Below are positions 35,801 to 47,257 of a DNA stretch of 64,000 bases, piece after piece. The translations under genes were made by a program, and so were the position numbers. Numbering within the stretch: the first letter of the stretch is position 1; each line of letters opens with the position of its first letter. The DNA lies in NCBI RefSeq assembly GCF_002775205.1, contig NC_036458.1:2820560-2884559 (forward strand). Direction: 5' to 3'. The notes under the pieces are model-generated. The model was not told the DNA's origin. It ran no database searches and saw only the letters and a program-made list of their open reading frames with translations. The DNA comes from Xiphophorus maculatus. Taxonomy: Eukaryota; Chordata; Actinopteri; Cyprinodontiformes; Poeciliidae.

Positions 35801-38800
35801 TTTATTTATAAAATGGGAAACATGTTTTTGCTATAAGTAAAGTAATCTGCTAGTGGAAAAAGTATTTTTATCTACATTAAACAAGTTTACAAGTTTATTT
35901 TTTGTTTTGTTTTTAAGCCAATAATTCCTTGCTATTGATGAAAATGTTTTAATTCTTTTGGCAGATTATTTCACTCATAACAAGACATTTTTCCCATTTT
36001 GTAAATAAAATAATCTGCCAGTAAAACTAGTACTTTTGATCAATATTAAGGAATTATTGTCTTAAAACAAGCTCCTATATCTTGCTGAAAAGTTATTTTA
36101 TGTTACATTTTTTATTTCAAGTGTACTAAGATATTTACACAAAAAATAGACAAAAATACTTGGTAATTTTTTTGTTTTGCAGTGTAGTTTGAGAGATATT
36201 TCTAAACACAAATTGTAAAAAGGCATTATTAATATTGGTAATAAACGTTGCCACATAACAGTGAATTGGAACTGTCGTCTTTAGTTCATGTTTGTTTTTA
36301 TCTGCAAAGTTACTTTGAAAACTTGCCTTGAAAACTTTTGAATTTTACGGTGGGAAAAATTAACGAACCCCGAGGTCAGCTGTTCTATCTTCACCTGAAT
36401 AATTTAATATGTACATGTTAATATTTAATTTCCCTTTGGGTTCAATAAAGTACTTTTGAATTTGAATTAACTAAACCGGTTTTGGGCCAAAGCTTCAGGT
36501 TTTTTTAACCTGTTATTAACCTAAACCTGAAGCCCAGAACTAATGGTACCACCCGTGGTTTGTTTGTGTTCAGACAGCGTGATGGCGTTGCTACGGGAAC
36601 TGGGTCGGGGCTACCAGGCGCTGTGCTCCTACAGCTGCAGAGAGGCCATCAACATCCTGACGTCTCTGCCTCCTCAGCACTACAACACGGGCTGGGTCCT
36701 GACGCACGTCGGCTGCGCCTACTTCGAGCTGGCCGAGTACATGCAGGTGAGTCCGTCCGACCCAAACCCAGCAGACTCTCTGAGTTCATACGTGTTCCTG
36801 AAATCCTGGAAAATGCTTCAGTTTTGATTAGGCGTTTTCAAAATTAGGAAAGTGCCTGATATTCAAACTCTACAGTTTTGTAATAAAGTGGAATCTAATG
36901 TTTGATTAAAAGCATAAATTTGAAAAACATTACTTAAAGTTCAAACTTGAAATTTTTTAATACCTAATTAAGTTAAATTAAATCAAGAGTAAACCTTTAG
37001 TTAGAATTACCAAAATAATTTCCATTTGCTAGAACATTTTTTAGTTTGTACATTGTGTTTTAAGCATTTAGTTTCACCAGGAAGATCATTTACTTTAACC
37101 CAATATGGATTGGTTTGATGTAATGAGTATGTCTTATTCCCAGTCACTCAATAACTTATTAATCTGTTTAATTAAAATAAAAGTTGCCATATCTTTTATA
37201 CATTAAACAACATTATTGAAATATTTCTTTTTGGTCAGGTATTTAGGGTGTAAGACATTTCAAAACATAAATTTTTATACTTTAGTTTATTTTGTCCCTG
37301 CTATAAAATGAAGAACACTATCATAAAACATTTTTAATAACAGTAATAAATTATGCCACATAATAGTGAATTATCTCCAAAGTGTGGTCCAGGAAAAGTT
37401 TGGAAACTTGCCTTAAAAAGTGCTTGAATTTTACTGCGGGGGGAAAAGTGTATGAATCCTGGATTTTGCTCCACCTGTGTTGGTTTGTCACCTGATCGCC
37501 ATGGCGATCTGTGCTGCAGGCGGAGCGGCTGTTCAGCGAGGTGCGCAGGATCGAGTCGTACCGCGTGGAAGGCATGGCGATCTACTCCACCACGCTGTGG
37601 CACCTGCAGAAGGACGTGGCGCTGTCGGCGCTGGCCAAGGACCTGACAGACATGGACAAGAACTGTCCTGAGGTGAAGAGCGCACCTGAACGCTCAACTG
37701 GACCCTTAGGTGAGCTCAGGTGAGCCGGCCGCTCAGGTTAACGCTGTGTGTGTCTCTGCAGGCCTGGTGCGTCGCAGGAAACTGTTTCAGCCTGCAGAGG
37801 GAGCACGACATCGCCATCAAGTTCTTCCAGAGGGCCATCCAGGTGAGCAGCTTTAAAACGATTAATTGAAGTTTTAGTTTTTGAAGATTTCATTTTTAGA
37901 AAATCTGGATGTGTGTTTCCCATGGCGGCCATCTTGTTTGACAAGCCTCTTTTACAGTTTCTATTTATTTGAACTTTGAATTAATGTTAGAAAATAACAG
38001 AAGGCCAGGCTAGGATTTTATTTTTAAATTACAAGAATAAAGTCATGATATAACCAGAATCAAGTCCCAACATTAGGAGAATAAAGTTGTAATTTTATGA
38101 GGCCTGTCACGATTACAAATTTTGCTGGATAAATTGTTCTAATAGTTATTATGATAAATGATATCGTTGTTCTGAGACCATTTTCAAGTAATATAGTAAT
38201 AATGGCATAATTCTAATTAACATTTAAAACATTTTAAATATCCAAAATAAATAAACGAAACAACAAATAAAATGAATTATGAAGATTCTGTAAACAAAAT
38301 TGTGACTGAAGACCAATTTTGGCAGCAAGAAAAAGAAAAAGCTTTTTCGCATAAGTAAATTTTTCTTGCCAGTTGGTTGGATGAACTTTGTACATTTCTG
38401 TGGAGAGATTTATTAATAAATTCTGAAATTTGAGTTGGTGAAGCCTGCAGAAACCCCGTGCAGATGTTCCCGAGCTGCCAGGTGTTTCCCTCACCTGCCT
38501 GCCTTTCTCACCTGCCTCAGGTGGACCCAGGTTTCGCGTACGCCTACACCCTGCTGGGTCACGAGTTTGTTCTGACTGAGGAGTTGGACCGAGCTCTGGC
38601 CTGCTTCAGGAACGCCATCAGAGTGAACAATCGACACTACAACGCCTGGTATGGTAACCATGGAAACGCATGATACGGGGTGTAATCATGCTGTGAGATA
38701 TAAAGTGTGCGTGTGTGTGTTCAGGTATGGACTCGGCATGATTTACTATAAACAGGAGAAGTTCAACTTGGCAGAAATCCACTTCAAGAAAGCTCTGAGC

Positions 38801-39879
38801 ATCAACCCTCAGAGCTCCGTGCTGCTCTGCCACATCGGAGTGGTACGTATGTTTCCTTCACCTGCTCACCTGCGTGCAGCCTGGCTGTAACTGTGTGTGT
38901 GTGTGTTTGTGTGTGTTCAGGTGCAGCATGCTCTGAAGAAGTCTGACGCTGCGTTAGAGACTATAAACAGAGCCATTGGCATTGACCCCAAAAACCCTCT
39001 CTGCAAGTTCCACAGAGCCTCCATCTTGTTTGCCAATGATAAGTACAAGGTAAGCCAGACCTGATCAGTCGACACGGAGCTAAGCGATCAGACCTGATCA
39101 GTCGACACGGAGCTAAGCGATCAGACCTGATCAGTCGACAGAAATGAGCGATCAGACCTGATCAGTTGACACAGAGCTGAGCGATCAGACCTGATCAGTT
39201 GACACAGAGCTGAGCGATCAGACCTGATCAGTCGACACAGAAATGAGCGATCAGACCTAATCAGTTGATACAGAAACGACAGATCAGACCTCATGAGTTG
39301 ACACTGATTTCTGACCAGACCCAATAAGTCGACATGGAGCCATTGGACCAGACCAGTTTAGTAAAGCAGAACCTACCTGGGTCAGTGAAATCAGAACTGT
39401 CTCCCTGCAGGCAGCCCTTCAGGAGCTGGAGGAGTTGAAGCAGATTGTTCCCAAAGAGTCTCTGGTTTACTTCCTCATAGGAAAGGTAAAAGTCGGTTCT
39501 GTCAATCAGCTGCCTCTTCTGATCTCAGGTTGCGTTTCTTTGTTTTGTTTTGGGGTTTTTTACGTGTATGACCTTTCTTCTCAACAGGTGTATAAGAAGC
39601 TGGGTCAGACCCACCTGGCTCTGATGAACTTCAGCTGGGCCATGGACCTGGACCCTAAAGGAGCCAATAATCAGATAAAAGAAGCCATTGATAAGCGATA
39701 CCTGCCTGAGGACGAAGGTATGGTTTGCTCCACATGTCTCTCACTCGTCTGTCCCTCTGACTCACCCTCCCCTCCCTGTTTCTGCAGTGGCTGAGGTGGA
39801 TGACAGTCAGGACAGCAGCTTCATGACGGACGCCGACGACACGCAGCTCCACACGCCAGATAGCGATGATGTTCTTTAG
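28766..39879 (+). CDS. cdc27: Cell division cycle protein 27 (anaphase-promoting complex subunit 3)
   Basis: This TPR scaffold of the APC/C ubiquitin ligase binds the IR tails of Cdc20/Cdh1. Exons: 28766-28792, 31957-32032, 32272-32419, 32501-32626, 32705-32802, 32932-33077, 33693-33913, 33993-34092, 34166-34275, 34946-35045, 35138-35318, 36574-36746, 37520-37672, 37762-37842, 38521-38648, 38725-38842, 38921-39049, 39411-39485, 39588-39717, 39788-39879. They total 2412 nt, 803 codons plus stop (human 824). The N-terminus MTVLQEPVQ is the family start. N-terminal TPRs (LYLLATCYYRSGKPYKAY) precede a low-complexity phospho-region (GGPAALSPLTPR, FGILPLEPS, SRLFT) and C-terminal TPRs (YNTGWVL, AYAYTLLGHEFVLTEEL, AWYGLGMIYYKQEKF, HLALMNFSWAMDLDP). 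It ends DADDTQLHTPDSDDVL. No defect is seen. Confidence 0.97.
30205..30755. repeat. hAT-like repeat in cdc27 intron 1
   Basis: The interval runs from 'TGTCACACGGGTCAAAATTCAAAAGTACTTGCGGGGC' to 'GGGCCAGAAATGGCCCACAGGCCGCATGCTGGACAACCCTG'. This 'gone-global' text of GGCCCGC and TTTGGACACCCCTG ends is shared with 53280-53885 and resembles Charlie-type hAT remnants. No transposase is visible. The rest of intron 1 (28793-31956) shows no other gene. Confidence 0.5.
32812..32875. repeat. (CA)n microsatellite in a cdc27 intron
   Basis: An almost pure run of about 30 CA dinucleotides lies 10 bp after the donor of the exon ending at 32802. Confidence 0.95.
34480..34805. repeat. Interspersed repeat in a cdc27 intron (shared with the crhr1 intron)
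   Basis: Bases here read GCAATTAGCAAACACCTGGTGG..CTCCTTATAGGAGCT..GAAGGAGCCATGTTGTGATGACTTCCTGGAGGCG and end CTGGAAAACACATAAAACTGCCCCTTTAA. The 58125-58625 segment of crhr1 is the same element in reverse. It is about 330-500 bp, non-coding and of uncertain class (SINE or MITE). Confidence 0.6.
35609..36184. mobile_element. Palindromic MITE copy C, expanded (cdc27 intron 11)
   Basis: It begins CACTGGGAAAAAAAACAAAACAAAATCTTACCAAGTATTTTT and ends CTTGGTAATTTTTTTGTTTTGCAGTG. The inner palindrome is present twice (ATTATTTTATTTATAAAATGGG and ATTATTTCACTCATAACAAGACA), making this copy longer than the roughly 380-bp family length. Confidence 0.7.
36395..36475 (+). repeat. Truncated LINE 3' tail (CCCTTTGGGTTCAATAAAGTAC)
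   Basis: Same 3'-terminal family as 24940-25045 and 50900-50975, ending CAATAAAGTACTTTTGAATTTGAATT. Confidence 0.5.
38098..38300. repeat. Partial hAT-like element (left end) in a cdc27 intron
   Basis: GAGGCCTGTCACGATTACAAATTTTGCTGGATAAATTG.. and GATATCGTTGTTCTGAGACC match the left 90 bases of the complete element at 15407. No matching right end is seen nearby. Confidence 0.6.
39059..39345. repeat. Minisatellite in a cdc27 intron, unit about 32 bp
   Basis: About eight to nine imperfect copies of CTGATCAGTCGACACGGAGCTAAGCGATCAGAC. Early copies are nearly identical and later ones drift (GTTGACACAGAGCTGAGC, GTCGACACAGAAATGAGC). It starts 10 bp after the donor of the exon ending at 39049. Confidence 0.85.
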
Positions 39880-39880
39880 C

Positions 39881-39960
39881 CCCGCCTCCTATGATTGCCC
39901 CGCCTCCTGCTTGTGCCCGCCTCCTAAATGTCAGGAGGAAAGGCGTTGCTAGGCAACGTG
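39881..39960. promoter_or_regulatory. GC-box cluster and RFX-type palindrome in the cdc27 3' UTR
   Basis: Three CCCGCCTCC words (39881-39925) precede the perfect 15-bp palindrome CGTTGCTAGGCAACG at 39944-39958, which fits the X-box bound by RFX factors. Both features suggest a regulatory element; function is inferred from motif only. Confidence 0.4.
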
Positions 39961-40115
39961 CTGACAGACAGGATTTACGTTTAGCTCCACCCAGTCCTTC
40001 CCTCCCCGTCCTCTGACTGGCTGAAACAGACTGCTGCTGACCTGAAGCCCCTCCCATTAATCCTGTGACATCACAGCTGTTTTTTTTTTAATTTTCTTTT
40101 TATCGTTCTGACGGA

Positions 40116-40130
40116 AATAAATCAATAAAA
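40116..40130 (+). terminator. cdc27: cdc27 polyadenylation signals
   Basis: Two AATAAA hexamers, at 40116-40121 and 40125-40130, lie about 240 bp after the stop and give a short 3' UTR. Confidence 0.75.
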
Positions 40131-40204
40131 CAAGTAAACACTGCACACTGCTTTTCTGTCTTTGTTCCATTTGCGGGGCAGAGTAACTCCCTGTGGCAGT
40201 TGTA

Positions 40205-41150
40205 ACGACGTCGACTTGAGTTTATTTGTTTAGCACATTTCAGTAACAAGACACTTCAAAGTGCTTTAACATAATACAGAACCAATGCCATCTTCAAGAA
40301 AATATTGATCAATGTCCAAGTTATTAATCAAAGGCAACTCAAATAAATTAGGTTTTTTGTCTTGATTTAACTCTGTTTCTGCTGTTTTGCACTTTTTTCA
40401 GTTTTTTGGATATGAGGAAAAACTGAATGCCGCTTCTCCATGTTTGGTTCTGGTTTTGGAGATGCAGAGTAGACTAGAAACAGAAGACCTGAGTGGTCTT
40501 TAATGTTGATACAATAACAACACCTCCTTAATGTATTTTGGGGATTTATAAACTAACAAGGATTTTCTCCTGCCAGTTGAAGGACTTTAAGGCTGGTGAT
40601 ATGCTCTGTTCTTATAGTTTTAGTGAAAACGCTAGCAGCAGCTGACTTTTAAAAAAATATATTTTTAGGCAGACCTGTGAGGACACTGCAGTAATCAATG
40701 CAGCAAAAGATAGACATGGATTAGTTTCTGTAGAGCTTGATGGGATATTAGCTTTTTAATCCTGGAAATGTTTTCCATGTGATAGAAGGCCGACTTTGTA
40801 ACTGTCTTTAGGTATCTGAATGTTCAGGTCAGAGTCTCATTACTCACCCAGATTTCAGATAGCTGCTTTCTAGCTGTAATAACTGAAGCTGACTCTTGAT
40901 GGCTCCTTTTTTGGTCCAAAGACAAAAACTTTTCTTTCTGTTCAGCTGGAGAACGTTATGGTGTTGATTTGGAATCGCCTGTTGACATCATAATGTAGAG
41001 CTGTGTATCATCAACGTAACTATGATAGCTAATCTTACTAGCAGGAACATGTAGATATTAAATAGGAGGGGTCCCAGGATTGAACCTTGGGACCCCTCCC
41101 AAGCAACAAGTTGAAAGTAGTCCCTGTTCCACCACCAGGTGGTGCGTCCC
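40205..41150 (-). mobile_element. Degraded LINE fragment (RT motif B-C region and 3' UTR)
   Basis: On the minus strand around 41040-41110 the RT signature GSQGSILGPLLFNIYM (motif B) is followed at 40990-41020 by a remnant of the YADDTQLY-type motif C. The left end (TTGAGTTTATTTGTTTAGCACATTTCAG at 40216) is the same 3' UTR family as 18550-18995. Frames are broken, so it is inactive. Confidence 0.7.
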
Positions 41151-41169
41151 CTCAACAAATCAACCACAG

Positions 41170-41971
41170 ACATTTTGAGCTAAGAGAAACTTTATTGTTC
41201 CAAAGCACTTGGACAGCTGACAGGCACAGACAGAGCAGCGGTTTGGCACCTGGTATCAAACGGCATTCTGGGTAATTATGGGGGCGGGGGGGCAACTGCA
41301 CAGTCACTTTCAAAACTGAGAGGATGGTAAATTGGCTAAGAGAGATCACATCAGTGAGAAGTCATCTGTGATTGGAGAGAATTTATCAGAGTCACCTGAT
41401 TGGGAGGAGCAGTTAATTTGCTCTGGACACCAGCAGTGGTTCTTTTCAGGTCCTAATCTCTGGTTTTCCTTGGATCATGGATGTTACCTTCGTGATCTTT
41501 CTTTATAAAAGGGTTGACTCTGAACGTGTCTGAGGTCAATCTGATTTAAAAGGCAAATATGTCCCAGTTTCCATGAATTCATCCTAAAATCTGGGATAAT
41601 TCCTCTCTGATCTTCTCTGCCTGACTGCTGAAGGCCTTCTTGATCATCTGAATCTAACATTTGGTCTCCATATTGCCTCTATTGGTCACCTGGGGTCTGC
41701 GTCATGAAGCATGCTTCAAACGAACACCTCAGGTGACACCTGAGGCAGTGGCAGGAACAGGTAAAACCAGGTGAAGATGGAGGGAACAGAGACTACCTGA
41801 GTCACCTGGCTGGCTGAACTCTGACTGGCTGCTGTTCACTCTGATTCATAAAGTCTCCCCAATCCCAGCGTGTCTTCATAAGATGAAGTTAGAAATATTT
41901 TGTTTCTGCAGTCTGTTGGTTTCCTTGGTAACAAAGAAGGTGGGGGAGTTGCAGGCACAGAGCTGGTCCAA
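41170..41971 (-). other. mapt: mapt 3' UTR with polyadenylation signal
   Basis: Downstream of the tau stop codon on the minus strand, AATAAA occurs at 41191-41196 (TTTATT on the plus strand). This would give a 3' UTR of about 0.8 kb. No other coding signal is present. The assignment rests on position. Confidence 0.5.
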
Positions 41972-44900
41972 TCACAGGCCTTGTTTGGCGAGGGATGCAG
42001 ACACCTGACAGGAGGAGGCTGGTTATTAACACATTACCAGACTTTTAAAAGATTTTCGAAAAGGTGAGCCTCACCTGGTCAGCCAGAGTATCTAGGGGCG
42101 GAGCTTCATCAGCATTGAGGCTTCCACGGGAGGAAGTGTTGCTAAGGCGACGGGGGGAGGAGTCCTCCTGAACGACGATTTCAGCACCATGGTCAGTCCG
42201 AGCTTTAGCATTCTCTCTGAACATCAGCTTGTGACTCTCAATCTGTGAGATAACCCACCAGAATAAATTATGATCAGTCGAGTAAAATCAGAACCGTTCA
42301 CTGGAACAGAGTAAAATCTTCACAGTTCGGAGCACATCTTTGGATCTCAATGAGAAACTTGCTTCACTTGATCTTATGATGATATAGTTGGGAACAGATC
42401 AGCCTGGGTTCTGTGGCCTTGACAACTCGCCTGATTGGTCTGGAAACTCATCAAACTGTTAGACTATACCTACTGATGACAAGGACAAGTGGACTTGCTG
42501 AAGATAAAGCCAGGTGCCAATGAAGATGCTACTAGTTAAGTGCAGCCGCAATGACACTGGTAAAGTCAGCAGTGCACTGTTTACAGTAGTAATAATGGAT
42601 GCTGCCATCTATGGATCAATGTTTGTAACTTCTTGAGCAATTGGAGTTGACCGTATTGTTATAAAGTCATGGCCAAATTTAGGACGTTGGGAAAAACGAA
42701 AACACAAATAATAGCAATCGTCTTTTGGGAATCATTGGTTGAAACTCTGAACCAGGAGTGACGCAATAGTGAAAAAATTGGAATTGGGCAGATCAGACTG
42801 CCATGACAAAGTTGACATTTGTTTTGCATTTGGTGCCATGTGAATTTCATAAACAGGCTAATTGGAGGAATAACCCTTGACCTTCATGACCTGCTCTGTA
42901 TGTCCGGAGGCTTGCTGGTTTTGCTACATCTTGCCTGCTGGTCTTAAAAGACATCTTGTTGCCTAATGGATCTTTTGAACTCCCACTAATGAAGTCTCCA
43001 GTTTTGCCTCTTACTTCAAAAACATTTAATAAAACGATAAGCGGTATTTTAAAACAAGGAGATCAATGGATTTCATTAGTGTCTTATTAGCATGACGCTA
43101 GAAAGCACCTTCTTCTTCCCTCCTCCTGGAATGTGGGTGACATTTTCCATAGAACCAACTTTGGACTGAACAGTTTTGAAATCCACCTTCTCAGACTTGA
43201 TCTCCACCTTCCCTCCACCTAAGGAGCAGAAAAGTTGTGGAGCTTCACACAGTCTGTCACACACAGCACATGCGGAGATGTAACATTATACATATAAAGT
43301 TGATAAACATGATGAACAGGTGAGTTTATTGTTAATAATCCCTTTTAGAAAGCAATCTGCAGTCAGAGCGTTTACATGTTCTTACCTGGTTTGTGGCGGA
43401 GGTTTTCCTTAGAACCGCACTTTGATGTCACGTTACTTAAATCCAGCTTCTTGTGGACAATTTGAATCTGCAGATGGACAGTTGTGGGGGTCAGCCCTGA
43501 CCAGGCTTTCAGAGATACACACAGAAACAGGTGTTACCTTTCCCCCTCCCGGTGAGTGCTTCAGGTTCTCTGTGGATCCCACTTTGGACTTCACACTGCT
43601 AAGGTCAGGCATAGGATGGGAGGTGGAAGGTGTTCGGCCACGGGCAGAACCAGGAGACCTGGGAGGGGTCCGGACAACAGCCACCTGCAGGACAGCGCCA
43701 ATACAACTAGTTTAACCAACTAGTAGAAACACCATAAACCAGTTCAGCATGGTAAAAATGGTAAATGGCCTGTACTTGTGTAGCACTTTATCAAGTCCAG
43801 AGGAGCACACAGTGCTATACACCACATTCACTCCCTTGATAGAGGCAAGTCTGCCTCTTGTTTCTGGCTTGTTTCTGACAAGGTAAGGCTTATGAAGTGT
43901 CATGCCCAGGGACACAACTATTGAGGCAGACGAGGCAGGAGTTCAAACATGGTGTTTGTTGTAGACATGCCTTTTTTGTAGAAGTCTAATAGCAAACCCT
44001 TGCTCAGATTGAGGTCAAAGAAGTTGTTTCAATCACACCTCTCCTGGTATCTACATCATTCGCCAAATGGGCAATAATGTTCCTCAAGGAGCACAGCAGG
44101 ATCCTTAGACGCCACTCTTTCCAGGACACCATTCAGAAACTTGAGGAATTCTGGGTAAGCCACACAGTTAATAGTCTGAACCTTCCTTCTTGCAACTTGA
44201 TGCCACAAAGAGGCATTAAGTTGTCACAGTCACCTCTCCAAAGCCCAGGCACCAAGCTTGCAAGGATTCCCACACCCACCCAACACCTGCATTAATGGGC
44301 AACTTTGGAGTATGAAAGAACCCAGACCCTTTCCAGGAGATGGGTTCCAGACTCCAAACGGTGTGTGGAGTTAAGTCTTCCTATATCTGGTTGGTAATGC
44401 GTAAGGTACTCAAATACTCAGGCGTACTGTGTATTCTGCACACTGTCCGCAGAAGTCAAGTGTACCTCCTCAAATAAGTTCAGACCTCCTTGGACCAAAG
44501 TACATCTGAGTATATGGGTACCTTAAGCCATACACAATGCCTCCAGCTTATTTCCCTCCAATGCGATGATGTCTTAAATGCCTTCAACCAGATTATGCTG
44601 CCATCAAACTTTCCTCCCTGTGTGGAGGGGGATTACTTAAGTGTCTTCAGACTGGGTCCAGCCCCACTACCCAAATCATGACACAGATAATTAGGTCAGG
44701 CACTATTCAAGACCCTTCTAACCACATCAGGCTTGCCTCTAGGAGGGTATCCTGCCCCCTTGTCTCAGTGAGGTCTTCTCTTTTCCTAGTCAACTTTTTC
44801 AGTTGAGATCAATAAACTCTAGCCCTTTGATCCATCCAGATCCCTGTGGTCAATTTGCCATGGGAGAATCTACCATGGGCTGAAGACGCAAACAACATAT

Positions 44901-47249
44901 GTACCCAGGATCACAGGGCCAATTAAACACCTCTACGATGTTACAGCTGCCACTCAATAGGAGGTCTGTGTCCACCTGTTCTGGACTCAATAATTGTCTT
45001 CTCCCAAAGCTTTGGCTCATTAAAGCAAAATTGGTCTAAACCAGTTTGGATGAGTCATATGTTCAGGTGCCCTGACCTTTTTCACATCTCGGTTGGGGGT
45101 GGATGATCTGCTGGCAGGTGAGCGACTTCCTGGACTGTTGACGCCGTCCATGGACTCTGACACACATGTGGTACACAGGTGGATTTGTGGCCACTGGTTT
45201 TGGTGGTTTCACTAATTACACTGGTTCAGTTAATGTAGTTTACCTGTACTCTTGGCTGAGATCATCTTTGCGGCTCTGCTGCCCCCTGCTGTCCTGGAGA
45301 CCTGAAAACACCAGGAAGATATTAACAGCGACAAATTTTACTCCCAGACTCTAGATTTAGTGTTTTGATCATTTACCTTCACAGGTTCATCAACTGTCGC
45401 CTTCACAGCTGCTTTACCTGAAGAGAACAAAACATCATCATCATCAATGATCCATCGGTTAAATATCTGCCACTGATTCTGATTGATGAGGCTGTTTCCA
45501 TGACAGTCGGGAGGAAGTGATCAGTCTGTGTCACCTTCAGGGGGAGAGCCTGTCCAGAAATCTGACACAGAGGAGGGAGGTGATGAGGGGGATAGGTGAT
45601 AAGGAGATGCAAGCAAGGCAGGTAAAAAGAGAGCAGGAATTGGGAAAAAAGAAGAAGAAGCAGGGGGCGCTGTAGCAAAAAGAAAGGTTGCAACAGCAAG
45701 AGGTGCAGCAGGGGGCGCTGCAGGACAGACCTTTGTTGAGGGGAGGAGGAACGCCTGATCTTCGGAGAGGAGAAGAGGAGGCCTTTGCGTTACGTTTTGG
45801 AAGAGCACCTGCAGGAGACGCTGAGGTTTTAGAGGGAAGATCCACAGGAGAAGCGTTTGTTTTGTTGCCAGGGAGCTCCTCGTCAGCTGTGGAAGGAGGT
45901 GCAGAAAGTTCCGGTTGCTTCTTTTCTTCAGGAAGTTCTGTATTTCTCTCCTCTGCAGGAGCTTCTGGTTGGTTCTCCGCTGCAGGAGCCTCTGGATGAC
46001 TCTCCTTTGCTGGAAGTTCTGGTTCAAAAGAGGCACTTGTTTTAAGATTTGAGAGCTCTTTGGACTCCTCCTGCACCTTCACTGCTGACAGCACCACCTC
46101 ACCTTCCAGTTGCTCCTCCTCTTTATCATTATCATCATCAAGTCCTGCCTCTCCTGGAGGAGATGCAGGGGAGGAACAGGGACCCTCCTCTCCTGACATC
46201 TTATCCTGTTCTTCTACGTTGTTCTCCTCCTTTCCTCTACCTTCCTCCTCCTGTGGTGGAGGAGAAATGCTGGAGGAGGAAGGAAGCTGCTTCTTGATCT
46301 CCTCATCCTCAGTGTGGATAATGTCTTCCTCTTCTTTCTTCTCTACCTGGTTGCATGTTTTTGCATTTTCCTCCTGACCAGCTCCTTGTGGGTCTCCAGA
46401 AGGAAGCACTTCCTGTTTTCTCTCCATCCTCTCTTCTCCTCCCTCTTCCTGCAACTCTGCGCTTCCATTAGGGAGTTTCTCCAGAAACCCGACAGATTCC
46501 AGGTCTGACAGAGGAGGAGGAGGAGACGAGAGGGGGAGACAACAGGAGGTGAAAGACAACCAACAACATGACAGATGAGTCGAGTCACTCTGGTTTTTAT
46601 CTATGTCTGTAGGGGGCGCTTCTCTCCCTCTGGAAACGTTCTAGATTTACCTGCAACCTGCAGCTGGATAAAAATAAGATTCCCTACTGTCTGTCAGTTA
46701 CATTGCAAAGCTTTTTTCATCCCAATAGCATCTTCCATTTTTGTTTTGTCTCCGAGAACTTGATTTTCTCTCTCTTTATTTTTATCTCCCTATCATCAGA
46801 TGACAATACAATTCAAATGGGAAAAAAATAGTTTCTAGTACAGCACCAACATAGTGAATACTCATTTTTTTTCACCACTGGCGTAGGTCATTCTGAAATG
46901 TGGAACTGTAGGAACTTCAAGAATTAGGAAAACCTTCATGTGGAAGCTTTTGCAGCCTAACTTTTTATTCAGTCTGTCTCACAGGAGTCAGACGTTAAAG
47001 GAGGAGTTGCTGCTGTTGTGGTTCTCTTACAGATGGTTCTGATCCCAGTTCTGTCTAACTTCTAACTTCAGATGGTTGGACAGAACTATAGGAATCTGTT
47101 CATGTTCATGAAACAGTTCTTGAAACATTGAGCTCAGTTTGAACTAAAACCTTCTGGTTCTCCCGATTAATTATTGTTCACAAACCTCCCATCGTGCTTC
47201 GCTGCTCCTGGGCGGGGCCATCATTGACGGGGGCGGAGTCTCCATCCAT
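41972..47249 (-). CDS. mapt: Microtubule-associated protein tau, three-repeat form
   Basis: This is a neuronal axonal protein that binds and stabilises microtubules. Exons in order of transcription: 47249-47186, 46504-45731, 45561-45535, 45417-45377, 45301-45244, 45156-45077, 43684-43538, 43467-43386, 43218-43109, 42242-42075, 42004-41972. They total 1584 nt, 527 codons plus stop, with all phases consistent. The start [11 protein letters not shown] has a good AAGATGG context. A long acidic projection domain (774-nt exon) leads to the proline-rich [14 protein letters not shown], then repeats with [32 protein letters not shown] and [16 protein letters not shown], and the tail [34 protein letters not shown]. 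The 82-nt repeat exon matches the size of human exon 11. No exon equivalent to repeat 2 is found. crhr1 next door mirrors human 17q21.31. Confidence 0.95.
43740..45050. other. Large mapt intron with a repeat at 43755-43860
   Basis: GGTAAATGGCCTGTACTTGTGTAGCACTTTATCAAGTCC at 43759 is a common teleost interspersed repeat. The remainder, including 43915-45050, has no intact frame and no recognised domain, though its even base composition suggests old transposon or pseudogene material I cannot name. Confidence 0.4.
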
Positions 47250-47257
47250 CTTTGCTC

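Noticed and set aside
39059-39345. CRISPR-like regularly spaced repeats
   Set aside because: Direct repeats without unique spacers in a vertebrate intron; it is a minisatellite.
45521-46036. Alternative minus-strand frame in the tau projection exon
   Set aside because: It is a shadow of the low-complexity acidic exon; the other frame joins in phase to flanking tau exons.
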